Of a stretch of 56,068 nt of DNA, positions 8,231 through 16,507 are shown in pieces (positions within the stretch are counted from its first letter, which is position 1; each line of letters begins with the position of its first letter). Both the position numbers and the translations under genes were made by a program. The stretch is from Lachnospiraceae bacterium. Its GTDB lineage: Bacteria; Bacillota; Clostridia; Lachnospirales; Lachnospiraceae. The DNA is taken from assembly GCA_017441265.1 (NCBI GenBank), contig JAFRYE010000015.1:1-56068 (forward strand), read 5' to 3'. The notes beneath the pieces are model-generated. The model was not told the DNA's origin. It saw nothing but the letters and a program-made list of their open reading frames with translations, and ran no database searches.

Positions 8231-8767
8231 TCATCTATCTCCAAGCTTCATTCGAAGCGACTTCTTGGCGCGCTCAAAAAGATGATAGATTCCGGCCGAA
8301 GACTTTCCCATGACTTTCGCTATGTCACACAGTTCCATACCGTGGTAAAACTTAAGCGTCAGAACGCGGCGGTAAGCCGGCTTAAGGTCGTTCATTGCCC
8401 GCGTTAACCGTTCCTGTTCCTCCTGCTTCAGAAGATTCGCTTCGGCGTTTCCCTGCCCGTAATCCTGACAGACAAGCTCCTCAGAAAGAGGTTCCGTCTC
8501 CGGCGGTTTACGCCGCAGCCGGTCAATTGCCAGATTTCTGCCGATCGCATACAGCCACGTCTTAAATGACGAATTCCCTGAAAAATGCGGTTTCTTCGTC
8601 GCCAGCACGATCATGGCTTCCTCAGCGCAGTCCTCGGCATCCGTAAGATTATTCAGGTAGGTGTTCAGATACAGCGCCAACCCGTCGTAGTGCAGATCAA
8701 TAATCTCGCGGAGTCCCTCGTCCTCACCGGCAAGAAAACGGCGGTAGCTACTTGCACCGTTATCCAT
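8231..8767 (-). CDS. ECF-type RNA polymerase sigma factor
   Basis: The 178-residue protein has the sigma-70 region 2 (about residues 25-90, including DAEDCAEEAMIVLATKK and FKTWLYAIGRNLAIDRLRR) and region 4 (about 120-175, AYRRVLTLKFYHGMELCDIAKVMGKSSAGIYHLFERAKKSL pattern) with nothing between but a short linker, as in ECF sigma factors. The ATG at 8767 is chosen because AGGAGGG lies just upstream; an in-frame upstream start at 8851 would add 28 residues but lacks such a site. The downstream gene (6638-8185) is a one-pass membrane protein, the usual place of the cognate anti-sigma factor. A sigma-A type promoter lies at 8903-8931. Confidence 0.88.
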   Translation of the reverse strand: MDNGASSYRRFLAGEDEGLREIIDLHYDGLALYLNTYLNNLTDAEDCAEEAMIVLATKKPHFSGNSSFKTWLYAIGRNLAIDRLRRKPPETEPLSEELVCQDYGQGNAEANLLKQEEQERLTRAMNDLKPAYRRVLTLKFYHGMELCDIAKVMGKSSAGIYHLFERAKKSLRMKLGDR

Positions 8768-8902
8768 TGAGGCTCCCTCCTTTTTTGCTCTTCTGTCCTT
8801 TAGACGGAAAATGAACGTTTTTTTCGCCGCATTTTCCGAAACATTTTTCACATATTTTTTTCAGCGTTTTACAATAATTTGTTATTTTATCCGATTACAT
8901 TA

Positions 8903-8931
8903 AGTATACAGCGCAGAAACCGACGGTGCAA
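8903..8931 (-). promoter_or_regulatory. Sigma-A promoter of the ECF sigma operon
   Basis: On the minus strand TTGCAC (8926-8931) and TATACT (8903-8908) are separated by 17 bases. This places the start site near 8896, about 130 bases before the chosen ATG. Basal transcription of the sigma gene therefore need not depend on itself. Confidence 0.7.
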
Positions 8932-8945
8932 CACGTTTTCGGACA

Positions 8946-8981
8946 TACAAAAAACCGCCCGGCATTACGCTCGGGCGGTTT
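8946..8981 (-). terminator. Rho-independent terminator of the decarboxylase operon
   Basis: A 10-bp perfect stem AAACCGCCCG/CGGGCGGTTT (8952-8961 with 8972-8981) followed on the minus strand by TTTTTTG, directly after the 5S carboxyltransferase gene. Confidence 0.85.
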
Positions 8982-8996
8982 GCATCCGAATCTGAT

Positions 8997-10409
8997 TTAT
9001 ACAGGGTAGGACTTCGTAGCGGCGTCAGCCTTCGTCACATCGAAGCCGGTCTGCTGAGCCTGACGATATTTGAAGAACTCCGTTGCAACCTGCGGGAACA
9101 GAGCGTAGGACAAAACGTCCTCCTCCTGCTGGATCCACTGCTTGCACTCTTCCTTGAACTTCGGAAGCTGCGGCTCGATCAGATCGGCCGGACGGCACGT
9201 GATCGGCTTTACATCGCCGATGCACTTCTTCTGAACCTCGGGATTGAACGGCTTGATGGTCTGGCCGAACTCGCCGGAGAGGATCTTCTTCGACTCCTTC
9301 GTAACCAGCTTGTAGCGCTCACCCTGCAGAACGTTGAGCACGGCCTGCGTACCGACGATCTGGGACGACGGCGTAACCAACGGCGGCTCACCGAAGTCTT
9401 TACGTACTCTCGGAACTTCCTCAAGCACTGCCTCGAACTTATCCTCAGCGCCTGCTTCCTTGAGCTGGGACACAAGGTTAGAAAGCATACCGCCGGGAAC
9501 CTGATACATCAAAGTCTTAATGTTAACGCCGAGAACCTTCGGGTTCAGTAGGCCGCTCTTGAGGCACTCCTCGCGGTACGGACGGAAGTACTCCGCGATC
9601 TCTGCAAGAAGATTCTGATCGAGGCCGGAGTCGTAGGGCGTTCCGCGGAACGTCTCAACCATAACCTCGGTAGCCGGCTGGCTGGTACCAAGAGCAAACG
9701 GCGACATAGCGCAGTCGATGATATCGCAGCCTGCCTCTACGGCCTTCAGATACGTCATGGAAGCCACACCGGAAGTATAGTGTGTATGCAACTGGATCGG
9801 AAGCGAGCTGCCGGCCTTCAGCGCGGTAACCAGCTCGGTTGCCTTGTACGGAACCAGAAGACCCGCCATATCCTTGATACAGATGGAATCGGCGCCCATC
9901 TCCTCGATCTTCTTAGCGGTCTTCTCCCAGTACTCCAGGGTGTAAGCATCGCCGAGGGTATAGGACAATGCGATCTGCGCATGACCGCCCTCTTTCTTCG
10001 TTGCCTTTACCGCGGTCTCCAGGTTGCGGAGATCGTTGAGGCAGTCGAAGATACGAATGATGTCGATACCGTTTGCGATCGACTTCTGAACGAAATACTC
10101 TACTACGTCATCGGCATAATGGTTGTAGCCGAGGATGTTCTGCCCGCGGAAAAGCATCTGAAGCTTGGATTTCTTGAAACCCGCGCGCAGCTTGCGAAGA
10201 CGATCCCAGGGATCTTCCTTCAGGAAGCGCAGACACGAGTCAAAGGTCGCACCGCCCCAGCACTCCACGGAATGATAACCTACTTTATCCATCTTCTCCA
10301 CAATCGGGAGCATCAATTCCGTAGGCATTCTTGTAGCAATCAGAGACTGATGTGCATCACGCAGGATGGTCTCTGTAATCTTTACCGGTTTTTTCACCTG
10401 ATCTGCCAT
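8997..10409 (-). CDS. oadA: Pyruvate/oxaloacetate carboxyltransferase (OadA/5S-type, without biotin domain)
   Basis: The 470-residue protein belongs to the family of oxaloacetate decarboxylase alpha, pyruvate carboxylase subunit B and transcarboxylase 5S. It moves carboxyl between oxaloacetate/pyruvate and biotin on a carrier protein. The TIM-barrel begins with LRDAHQSLIATRM; the lysine to be carbamylated is in SICIKDMAG and the metal-binding histidines in QLHTHYTSG. The conserved carboxylase domain follows. The protein ends without a biotinyl domain, which is instead encoded separately at 11937-12299. The ATG at 10409 follows AAGGAG and gives the family-typical MADQVKKPVKITETILRD start; an upstream in-frame start would add 24 unsupported residues. 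It is the last gene of the operon. Confidence 0.9.
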   Translation of the reverse strand: MADQVKKPVKITETILRDAHQSLIATRMPTELMLPIVEKMDKVGYHSVECWGGATFDSCLRFLKEDPWDRLRKLRAGFKKSKLQMLFRGQNILGYNHYADDVVEYFVQKSIANGIDIIRIFDCLNDLRNLETAVKATKKEGGHAQIALSYTLGDAYTLEYWEKTAKKIEEMGADSICIKDMAGLLVPYKATELVTALKAGSSLPIQLHTHYTSGVASMTYLKAVEAGCDIIDCAMSPFALGTSQPATEVMVETFRGTPYDSGLDQNLLAEIAEYFRPYREECLKSGLLNPKVLGVNIKTLMYQVPGGMLSNLVSQLKEAGAEDKFEAVLEEVPRVRKDFGEPPLVTPSSQIVGTQAVLNVLQGERYKLVTKESKKILSGEFGQTIKPFNPEVQKKCIGDVKPITCRPADLIEPQLPKFKEECKQWIQQEEDVLSYALFPQVATEFFKYRQAQQTGFDVTKADAATKSYPV

Positions 10410-10481
10410 AGATTTCTCCTTAATCGCGTCCTGCGAGGACGCGTCATTATAGTATCCGAAAAATGATCGCATCCTACGCAA

Positions 10482-11900
10482 CTACACGCCGAACACAGCC
10501 ATGAACACGCCGGCCGCGACAGCGGTACCGATAACGCCCGCAACGTTCGGGCCCATCGCATGCATGAGGAGGAAGTTTGTAGGATCCTCTTCTGCACCGA
10601 CCTTCTGCGAAACACGCGCTGCCATAGGCACTGCGGAAACGCCGGCCGAACCGATCAGCGGATTGATCTTTCCGTGCGTAGCCTTGCACATGATCTTGCC
10701 GAACAATACACCGCCCGCGGTACCGACTGCAAATGCGATCAGACCGAGTGCAACGATCTTCAGCGTATCAAGCTTCAGGAACGCCTCGGCGCTTGTCGTC
10801 GCACCTACGGACGTACCGAGGATGATAACTACGATGTACATCATCGCATTCGAAGCCGTCTCCTGCAACTGGCGAACAACGCCGGACTCACGGAAAATGT
10901 TTCCTAACATCAGGCAGCCGACCAACGGAGCCGTATCCGGAAGGAGCGCTACTACCACAAGCGTAACGATGATAGGGAAAAGGATCTTCTCCAGTTTGGA
11001 AACCGGACGAAGCTGCTCCATCTTGATTTTGCGCTCTTTCTCCGTCGTGAGCAGTCTCATGATCGGAGGCTGAATGATCGGAACCAGCGACATGTAAGAG
11101 TAAGCTGCTACGGCAATGGCACCCATGTACTCCGTCTGACCGAGTTTCCCGGCCAGGAAGATTGACGTCGGGCCGTCAGCACCTCCGATGATGGAGATCG
11201 CTGCTGCCGCCTTGTCGTTGAATCCGAGTAAAATAGCCGACAGGTAAGCAAAGAAAATACCGAGCTGTGCCGCAGCTCCCAACAGGAAGCTCTTCGGGTT
11301 TGCGATCAACGGCCCGAAGTCCGTCATCGCGCCGACGCCCATGAAGATCAGGCACGGCAGAACCGCCCACTCATCCAGCTGGAAGAAGTAATACAACAGA
11401 CCGCCGGCCTGTTTGGTATCTTCGCACCGAGTAGCGATCGGACAATAATAGTTCTGACACACGCCGTTAATCTTGCTGTATATCAACAGCGCTTCACCGT
11501 CACACTCGTATGCAACCAAAACGCTCGTCATGCGAAGCTCATCCTCCGTCAGATTGGACATGTCATGTCCGTCTTCCGGATCAAGGATGTGCTTTATCAC
11601 TTTGTTGCTGTCATAGTTAAAGAACGTGACCTCTTCGTTCTTGATCTCCACAACCTTCTCGTTGTTCGCGTCGTAGTAAGTATACACGTGATCGATCGGC
11701 TCAGCCATGATCGACGGATACAGGTTTACGAGGAGCATACCGAAAGAGATCGGAACCAGAAGAAGCGGTTCATAATCCTTGGCAATCGCCAAATACATGA
11801 AAAACAAGGCTACGCCGACCATCAGCAGATTGCCCCACGAAAGGGAAGCAAACGCCGTGGACTTCGCCAGGTTTCCCAATGTATCCAAAATGTACTGCAT
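10482..11900 (-). CDS. oadB: Na+-translocating decarboxylase beta subunit (OadB/MmdB/GcdB family)
   Basis: This integral membrane protein decarboxylates carboxybiotin and couples the reaction to Na+ export. It has about nine to ten membrane segments, FMGVGAMTDFGPLIANP, the signature SIIGGADGPTSIFL with the key aspartate (D242, equivalent to the Na+-site Asp of the family), and YSYMSLVPIIQPPIMRLL. At 472 residues it is longer than the usual 375-435. The extra length is a hydrophilic stretch at about residues 65-165 between the second and third membrane segments, with several Cys and acidic residues. It is the fourth gene of the operon, between the biotin carrier and the 5S-type carboxyltransferase. 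Confidence 0.93.
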   Translation of the reverse strand: MQYILDTLGNLAKSTAFASLSWGNLLMVGVALFFMYLAIAKDYEPLLLVPISFGMLLVNLYPSIMAEPIDHVYTYYDANNEKVVEIKNEEVTFFNYDSNKVIKHILDPEDGHDMSNLTEDELRMTSVLVAYECDGEALLIYSKINGVCQNYYCPIATRCEDTKQAGGLLYYFFQLDEWAVLPCLIFMGVGAMTDFGPLIANPKSFLLGAAAQLGIFFAYLSAILLGFNDKAAAAISIIGGADGPTSIFLAGKLGQTEYMGAIAVAAYSYMSLVPIIQPPIMRLLTTEKERKIKMEQLRPVSKLEKILFPIIVTLVVVALLPDTAPLVGCLMLGNIFRESGVVRQLQETASNAMMYIVVIILGTSVGATTSAEAFLKLDTLKIVALGLIAFAVGTAGGVLFGKIMCKATHGKINPLIGSAGVSAVPMAARVSQKVGAEEDPTNFLLMHAMGPNVAGVIGTAVAAGVFMAVFGV

Positions 11901-11936
11901 AATCGTTATCCTCCCGATATCAGTTGTAACAATTCA

Positions 11937-12299
11937 TTAATTCATTGTTGCAAGCACTTCACCGGGTTCAACGCTCTGGCCGACGGAAACGTTGATGCTC
12001 GCAACGGTACCGTCCTGCGGAGCAACGATATCATTTTCCATCTTCATGGCCTCAAGAACCACGAGGACATCGCCCTTCTTTACGGAAGCGCCGACATTTG
12101 CTACAACCTTGAGGATCTTACCGATCATAGGTGCCGCAACCGTTACGCTGCCCTGTGCTCCAGCCGGAGCCGCCTTCTTCGGAGCTGCTTTGGGAGCAGC
12201 CTTCGGAGCTGCGGAAGCAACCGGTGCGCCTTCTGCGCCGGTCTCTTCTACGCTTACTTCATAAACATTGCCGTTGACCGTAATTGTATAGTTTTTCAT
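11937..12299 (-). CDS. Biotin carboxyl carrier protein of the Na+ decarboxylase
   Basis: The 120-residue protein has a short N-terminal beta segment, an Ala/Pro/Lys-rich flexible linker (about residues 27-50) and a C-terminal biotinyl domain (51-120) with the biotinylation site EAMKMEND (K86). It corresponds to MmdC/GcdC or transcarboxylase 1.3S and carries CO2 from a soluble carboxyltransferase to the membrane beta subunit. The ATG at 12299 follows AGGAGG; an upstream in-frame start would overlap the gamma gene and adds ten unsupported residues. The linker is typical of a swinging arm. Confidence 0.92.
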   Translation of the reverse strand: MKNYTITVNGNVYEVSVEETGAEGAPVASAAPKAAPKAAPKKAAPAGAQGSVTVAAPMIGKILKVVANVGASVKKGDVLVVLEAMKMENDIVAPQDGTVASINVSVGQSVEPGEVLATMN

Positions 12300-12313
12300 G
12301 TTGTCCTCCTGAT

Positions 12314-12670
12314 TCAGGCATTCTGCCATTTCGATTTATTAGTTTTGCGGATGGAGCGAACCACCAGCCCGCCGGCCGGTACGTCATTGCCCATCGCCTG
12401 CTCATACGCATAAATTGCCGCGGTGATGACCGCTACCAATTCCGTATCATCTGCCTCATCTTCGGTCGGTGTTGCCTCAACCTTCGCCGGCTCGCTCGTC
12501 GGTGCGGTCTTGTGGAACAATCCCTTAAACCAGGCAACGAACTTATCGACATGCTTCAGCAGACTGATGATAAAGGAAATCAGCAGAAGCATGCAGAACA
12601 CGATGCTGATCCCCATCACCGTATTCTCGATCGCTCTTCCGAAGTTCGCAGCGAATAGTAATCCGTTCAT
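12314..12670 (-). CDS. oadG: Decarboxylase gamma chain (OadG family)
   Basis: The 118-residue protein has one N-terminal transmembrane helix (about 17-37), a charged Pro/Glu-rich middle, and a C-terminal motif DDTELVAVITAAIYAYEQ ... VVRSIRK typical of the gamma subunits that hold the alpha and beta parts together. It lies between the 12S-type carboxyltransferase and the biotin carrier. A good AGGAGG site precedes the start. Confidence 0.85.
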   Translation of the reverse strand: MNGLLFAANFGRAIENTVMGISIVFCMLLLISFIISLLKHVDKFVAWFKGLFHKTAPTSEPAKVEATPTEDEADDTELVAVITAAIYAYEQAMGNDVPAGGLVVRSIRKTNKSKWQNA

Positions 12671-12685
12671 AGGTTCCTCCTTCGC

Positions 12686-14137
12686 TTATACCGTACCGTG
12701 CTTCTTGCTCGGGCGAAGTTCCTTCTTCGTGCAAAGAAGTTCGAACGCATACGTGATCTGTGCACGCATCTCATCCGCATCGATGATCGCATCGACATAA
12801 CCGCGCTTTGCAGCATTCTCACAACTGTTGTAATTAGCCGCATACTCTGCAGCCTTTGCCTTCAAAGCCGCATCGCGATCGGAAGCTGCCGCAATCTCGT
12901 CAGCGTACACAATCTGCGCTGCAAGAGTTGCATCCATCGTGCCGATCTCAGCGCCGGTCACGGCAAACTCAAGATCCGCACCGAGCGACTTCGAGTTCAT
13001 CGTAACGTAAGCACTGCCGTAAGCCTTGCCTACGATGACATTTACCTTCGGAACCGTTGCATTGGCAAACGCGTACGCAAGTTTGCCGGCCGCGATCGCA
13101 ATGCCCTTTGCCTCCGAAGCGCCGTTGGCATAACCCGTAGCATTCGTGAAGCTTACAACCGGAATGCCGAAAGCGTCACAGAATTTTACGAAGCTCTCTG
13201 CCTTATAGCAGCCCTTGGTCGTAAGGACAGCATCAAAACTCTTAGCTTTCTTTCCGTTCTCGTCAAACGTAGCCGTACGGTTTGCGATCGCACCGATTGT
13301 CGCGCCGTTGAGGCGGATGAAACCGGTTACCATCTCCGGAGCATACGCAGCCTTAACTTCGAAAAATGCGCCGTTGTCCGAGAGATCCGTAAGAGCTACT
13401 GCCGGATCTGCGCACTCAGCGGCAAATCCGTTCATCGCGCGGTTGAGATCGTCCGTGCACTCATCCTGCGCGTCATCCTCATTGTTGGAAGGCAGTACAG
13501 CGATCAGGCTGCGAACCTTAGCGAGCGTATCGGCCTCATCCTCGCCGATCGCATCCACCATACCGGCCTCTGCCATGTATGCTGCGGAAGCCGTGTCGCA
13601 TTTGCCTTCATTATTTCCGGCAATCGCATTCGGAGCCGTTACAAACAGCTTCGCATCCGTCTTCTCCATCACGACGAAATCGCTCATCGCTGCCAAAACG
13701 GCAAGACCGCCGCCGCAGTTACCGAAAACAGCCGTGATCTGCGTTACCAGACCGGAGGCCATCGTCTGAGCCTTATACAAGCGTCCGAAGCCCGTCAATG
13801 CATCGGAAGCTTCCTGCAAACGAAGTCCCGCGCAATCCACAAGGCCGATTACCGGAGCGCCCGTCTTCATCGCAAGGCGATACAGATTGACGATCTTCTT
13901 CGCATGCATCTCACCGAGGGTACCGTTCAATACCGCGGCATCCTGGCTGTACACATAAACCGGACGATCCTCGATCACTCCGTAACCGGTGATAACACCG
14001 TCACCGGGAGCGTCCGTCTGCTGCAAGTTGAAATCCGTGCTTCTCTTCGTCACAAGAGCACCGATCTCAACAAAACTGTTGGCGTCCAACAAGGTCTCGA
14101 TTCGCTCCCTCGCGGACAGTTTCGCTGTACTACTCAT
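12686..14137 (-). CDS. Acyl-CoA carboxyltransferase (12S/MmdA-like)
   Basis: This 483-residue crotonase-fold protein has the two carboxyltransferase halves of the MmdA, GcdA, PccB and transcarboxylase 12S family. The N-terminal half (about 1-230) contains GDGVITGYGVIEDRPVYVYSQDAAVLNGTLGEMHAKKI; the C-terminal half (about 240-470) contains the oxyanion-hole region VSFTNATGYANG and VGKAYGSAYVTMNSK. It should transfer carboxyl between an acyl-CoA such as methylmalonyl-CoA and biotin. It is somewhat shorter and more diverged than typical MmdA (about 510 residues), so the substrate is uncertain. It is the first gene of a five-gene operon that also encodes a 5S-type carboxyltransferase. Confidence 0.85.
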   Translation of the reverse strand: MSSTAKLSARERIETLLDANSFVEIGALVTKRSTDFNLQQTDAPGDGVITGYGVIEDRPVYVYSQDAAVLNGTLGEMHAKKIVNLYRLAMKTGAPVIGLVDCAGLRLQEASDALTGFGRLYKAQTMASGLVTQITAVFGNCGGGLAVLAAMSDFVVMEKTDAKLFVTAPNAIAGNNEGKCDTASAAYMAEAGMVDAIGEDEADTLAKVRSLIAVLPSNNEDDAQDECTDDLNRAMNGFAAECADPAVALTDLSDNGAFFEVKAAYAPEMVTGFIRLNGATIGAIANRTATFDENGKKAKSFDAVLTTKGCYKAESFVKFCDAFGIPVVSFTNATGYANGASEAKGIAIAAGKLAYAFANATVPKVNVIVGKAYGSAYVTMNSKSLGADLEFAVTGAEIGTMDATLAAQIVYADEIAAASDRDAALKAKAAEYAANYNSCENAAKRGYVDAIIDADEMRAQITYAFELLCTKKELRPSKKHGTV

Positions 14138-14277
14138 GTTCAGCCCTCCGTTAGTATGTTTTTAACTGCACACCGGAAAACGCTGCCAAAACGCGCGGAT
14201 AATAAAGGCGCGCAACGCACTCGAACCGGTGCACAGACATCTTTGGTATGGCAATAAACCAAATTGCACCGAGTAAC

Positions 14278-14306
14278 ATTATATAGTATCCACCCGCAAA
14301 TTGCAA
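14278..14306 (-). promoter_or_regulatory. Sigma-A promoter of the decarboxylase operon
   Basis: On the minus strand TTGCAA (14301-14306) and a perfect TATAAT (14278-14283) with a 17-base spacer. The start site would be near 14271, leaving a leader of about 130 bases before the ATG at 14137. No known riboswitch was recognised in that leader. Confidence 0.8.
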
Positions 14307-14336
14307 CACAAAAAAGCGCGTTCGGAGCATCAAAAT

Positions 14337-14368
14337 AGCGCAGCCGATTTCACAAAATCGACTGCGCT
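14337..14368 (-). terminator. Terminator downstream of recX
   Basis: A near-perfect stem (AGCGCAG-CGATTT paired with AAATCG-CTGCGCT, one bulged base each side, 4-base loop), followed on the minus strand by ATTTTG. The T-tract is short. Confidence 0.6.
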
Positions 14369-14401
14369 TCGCAAGCCAAAAAACCTTATCTCAAAACCTT
14401 C

Positions 14402-15106
14402 TCACCATTCTGTCTCTTCGGCGCCGTCACCGACCACCGTGTACTCGGAAAACACCTTCCGTATCGCAGCATAATCAAAGCCTTTGCGCATCAATCCGGC
14501 ATAGACTTTGTCCCTCTCCGCCCGGGTGATCGTCTTCCCACGAAGACGTTTCTCAACGAAGCGTCTCACGGCCGAGAGTTCCACCTCATTCCCGTGCCGG
14601 TCATCGTCAGGTTCCCCGTCGTCCGCGGAATCCTCTCTGCCCTTCGCATCCTCGGCCTCGGCACGATACTTGCGGTATGCACTGTCGATGGTCTCCTGCG
14701 CCACGCCTTTGCGGAGCAACGTCTGCTGCATCTCGCGGAAGCTTTTTGCGGAAGCATGCCTTGAAAAATAACTGACTGCGTATCGTTCCTCGTCAATGTA
14801 ATGGAAAGACATGACATAGGCAATGATGTTCCAGGTCTGTGCCTCCGTAAATCCCGAGGAAAGCATCTTATCATGCAGTTCCTTCGTCGTCCGGTCGTGA
14901 ACCTCCAGCAATTCCAGCGCTTTGCGCTTTCCTCTCGGAAGAATTGCCTCGTTGACAATCTTCTCCCACTGATCCGGCTCCAATTCCGTCCCGGCTTCCA
15001 GCCGGTATCCGGACACTTCCCGGTTCTCCAGGATGCCGGATGGTTCGCCGTCGATCCAGACGACTACCTGCCGTTTTCCTTTGGGTACCAAATCCGTAAC
15101 GATCAT
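14402..15106 (-). CDS. recX: RecA regulator RecX
   Basis: The 234-residue protein matches the RecX family: three-helix repeats with RGKRKALELLEVHDRTTKELHDKML, YIDEERYAVSYFSRHASAKS and GLMRKGFDYAAIRKVF. RecX binds RecA filaments and limits strand exchange. The family is usually 150-270 residues. An acidic stretch (about 160-185, EDSADDGEPDDDRH) between the second and third repeats is an insertion of low complexity. It starts 34 bases after recA and is probably transcribed with it from the SOS promoter. Confidence 0.88.
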   Translation of the reverse strand: MIVTDLVPKGKRQVVVWIDGEPSGILENREVSGYRLEAGTELEPDQWEKIVNEAILPRGKRKALELLEVHDRTTKELHDKMLSSGFTEAQTWNIIAYVMSFHYIDEERYAVSYFSRHASAKSFREMQQTLLRKGVAQETIDSAYRKYRAEAEDAKGREDSADDGEPDDDRHGNEVELSAVRRFVEKRLRGKTITRAERDKVYAGLMRKGFDYAAIRKVFSEYTVVGDGAEETEW

Positions 15107-15140
15107 ACCAAATCGCCCCTCTGATTTGATTCTTCAATGA

Positions 15141-16166
15141 TTACTCTTCGTCGTCATACTCGGCAGGTTCGGCCTTGCTGAGATACTTCTCCCTAACCTT
15201 GGTCTCCACCTCTTCCATAACGTCCGGATGATCGCGCAGATATGCCTTCGCGTTCTCGCGGCCCTGACCGATCTTCTCTCCGAGGTATGCGAACCACGCA
15301 CCGCTCTTCGCGATCACATCGCAGGAGCATGCGAGATCAAGGATGTCTCCCTCACGGGAAATGCCCTCGCCGAACATGATATCGAACTCCGCTTCCTTGA
15401 ACGGCGGCGATACCTTGTTCTTGACGACCTTAACGCGGGTGCGGTTACCTACCGCCTCGCCGCCGGACTTAATCGTCTCAATGCGGCGCACATCAAGGCG
15501 CACGGACGCATAAAACTTCAACGCGCGTCCGCCGGTGGTCGTCTCGGGATTGCCGAACATCACTCCGACCTTCTCGCGCAGCTGATTGATAAAGATCACA
15601 ATACAATTCGTCTTGCTGATCACGGACGTAAGCTTACGAAGAGCCTGCGACATCAACCGGGCCTGAAGACCGACATGGGAATCGCCCATCTCACCCTCGA
15701 TCTCCGCCTTCGGAACCAATGCGGCAACGGAGTCCACGATCACAATATCGACAGCTCCCGAACGGACCAGCGTCTCCGTGATCTCCAACGCCTGCTCGCC
15801 GTCATCCGGCTGGGAAATGTAAAGGTTGTCCACATCCACGCCGATTGCCGCGGCATAATTCGGATCCAGCGCATGCTCGGCATCGATGAAGCCGGCAATA
15901 CCTCCGCGCTTCTGAACTTCCGCAACCGCATGCAGGGCAACGGTCGTCTTACCGCTCGATTCCGGTCCGTAGATCTCGATCACGCGGCCCTTCGGAAATC
16001 CTCCGATCCCAAGGGCAATATCCAGACTGAGGGACCCTGTCGGCACTGCCTCAATACTCATCGCCGCACTGGGCTCACCCAGCTTCATGATCGCTCCCTT
16101 GCCGTAACTCTTTTCCAACTTTGCGATCGCTGCTTCCAGCGCTCTCTGTTTCTCATCCGTTGCCAT
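15141..16166 (-). CDS. recA: Recombinase RecA
   Basis: The 341-residue protein forms ATP-dependent filaments on single-stranded DNA, catalyses strand exchange and triggers LexA cleavage. It has the Walker A motif [13 protein letters not shown] (about residue 66), the Walker B region [21 protein letters not shown], loop L1/L2 residues around [17 protein letters not shown] and [35 protein letters not shown]. The length is typical. AGGCGG lies eight bases before the ATG. An SOS box overlaps the transcription start. Confidence 0.98.
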   Translation of the reverse strand: MATDEKQRALEAAIAKLEKSYGKGAIMKLGEPSAAMSIEAVPTGSLSLDIALGIGGFPKGRVIEIYGPESSGKTTVALHAVAEVQKRGGIAGFIDAEHALDPNYAAAIGVDVDNLYISQPDDGEQALEITETLVRSGAVDIVIVDSVAALVPKAEIEGEMGDSHVGLQARLMSQALRKLTSVISKTNCIVIFINQLREKVGVMFGNPETTTGGRALKFYASVRLDVRRIETIKSGGEAVGNRTRVKVVKNKVSPPFKEAEFDIMFGEGISREGDILDLACSCDVIAKSGAWFAYLGEKIGQGRENAKAYLRDHPDVMEEVETKVREKYLSKAEPAEYDDEE

Positions 16167-16182
16167 CCGTCAACCGCCTTTC

Positions 16183-16196
16183 CGAACATTTGTTCT
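16183..16196 (-). promoter_or_regulatory. LexA (SOS) box of recA
   Basis: The 14-mer CGAACATTTGTTCT fits the Gram-positive SOS box (CGAAC-N4-GTTCG) with one change. It lies just downstream of the -10 element, where LexA binding would block transcription start. Confidence 0.85.
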
Positions 16197-16202
16197 ATTC
16201 GT

Positions 16203-16231
16203 ATACTATACTTTTTTTCTCCCGTTGTCAA
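16203..16231 (-). promoter_or_regulatory. recA promoter
   Basis: On the minus strand a perfect TTGACA (16226-16231) is followed after 17 bases by TAGTAT (16203-16208). The remaining part of the 341-base gap 16167-16507 holds one GGAAAATG motif (16433) and the terminator of the B-repeat gene upstream; no gene was seen. Confidence 0.8.
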
Positions 16232-16467
16232 TCCTAAAATCGATGAAAACGCAAAAACTTTTGTACAGTCACATCATACTCGAAGCGCCCCGGAAAGTCC
16301 ATTCGCAGGATAGCCGAAAATGAACCTCTTTTTTCTCGCAAAAGCGTTTCTTCTGGGCCTTCTTCGCCTGTCGTCATCGTCATTATGTCACATCGCGAGA
16401 CCCATTATTGGTACTTTTCGACAAATTGTCTTCATTTTCCGTAAAATGAGCTTTCCACGCAAAAGGA

Positions 16468-16487
16468 AGCGCGGACTAAGCCGCGCT
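16468..16487 (-). terminator. Possible terminator downstream of the second B-repeat gene... actually 3' of 16508 gene
   Basis: A 7-bp stem AGCGCGG/CCGCGCT with a 6-base loop starts about 20 bases after the stop codon of the 16508-18259 gene. On the minus strand it is followed by TCCTTTTG, a weak T-tract. Confidence 0.5.
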
Positions 16488-16507
16488 CCCCAAATCTTAC
16501 CGTTCGA

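Noticed and set aside
12698-14257. 519-codon plus-strand frame opposite the 12S-type carboxyltransferase
   Set aside because: Shadow frame; the minus-strand gene has a perfect promoter, ribosome binding site and family motifs.
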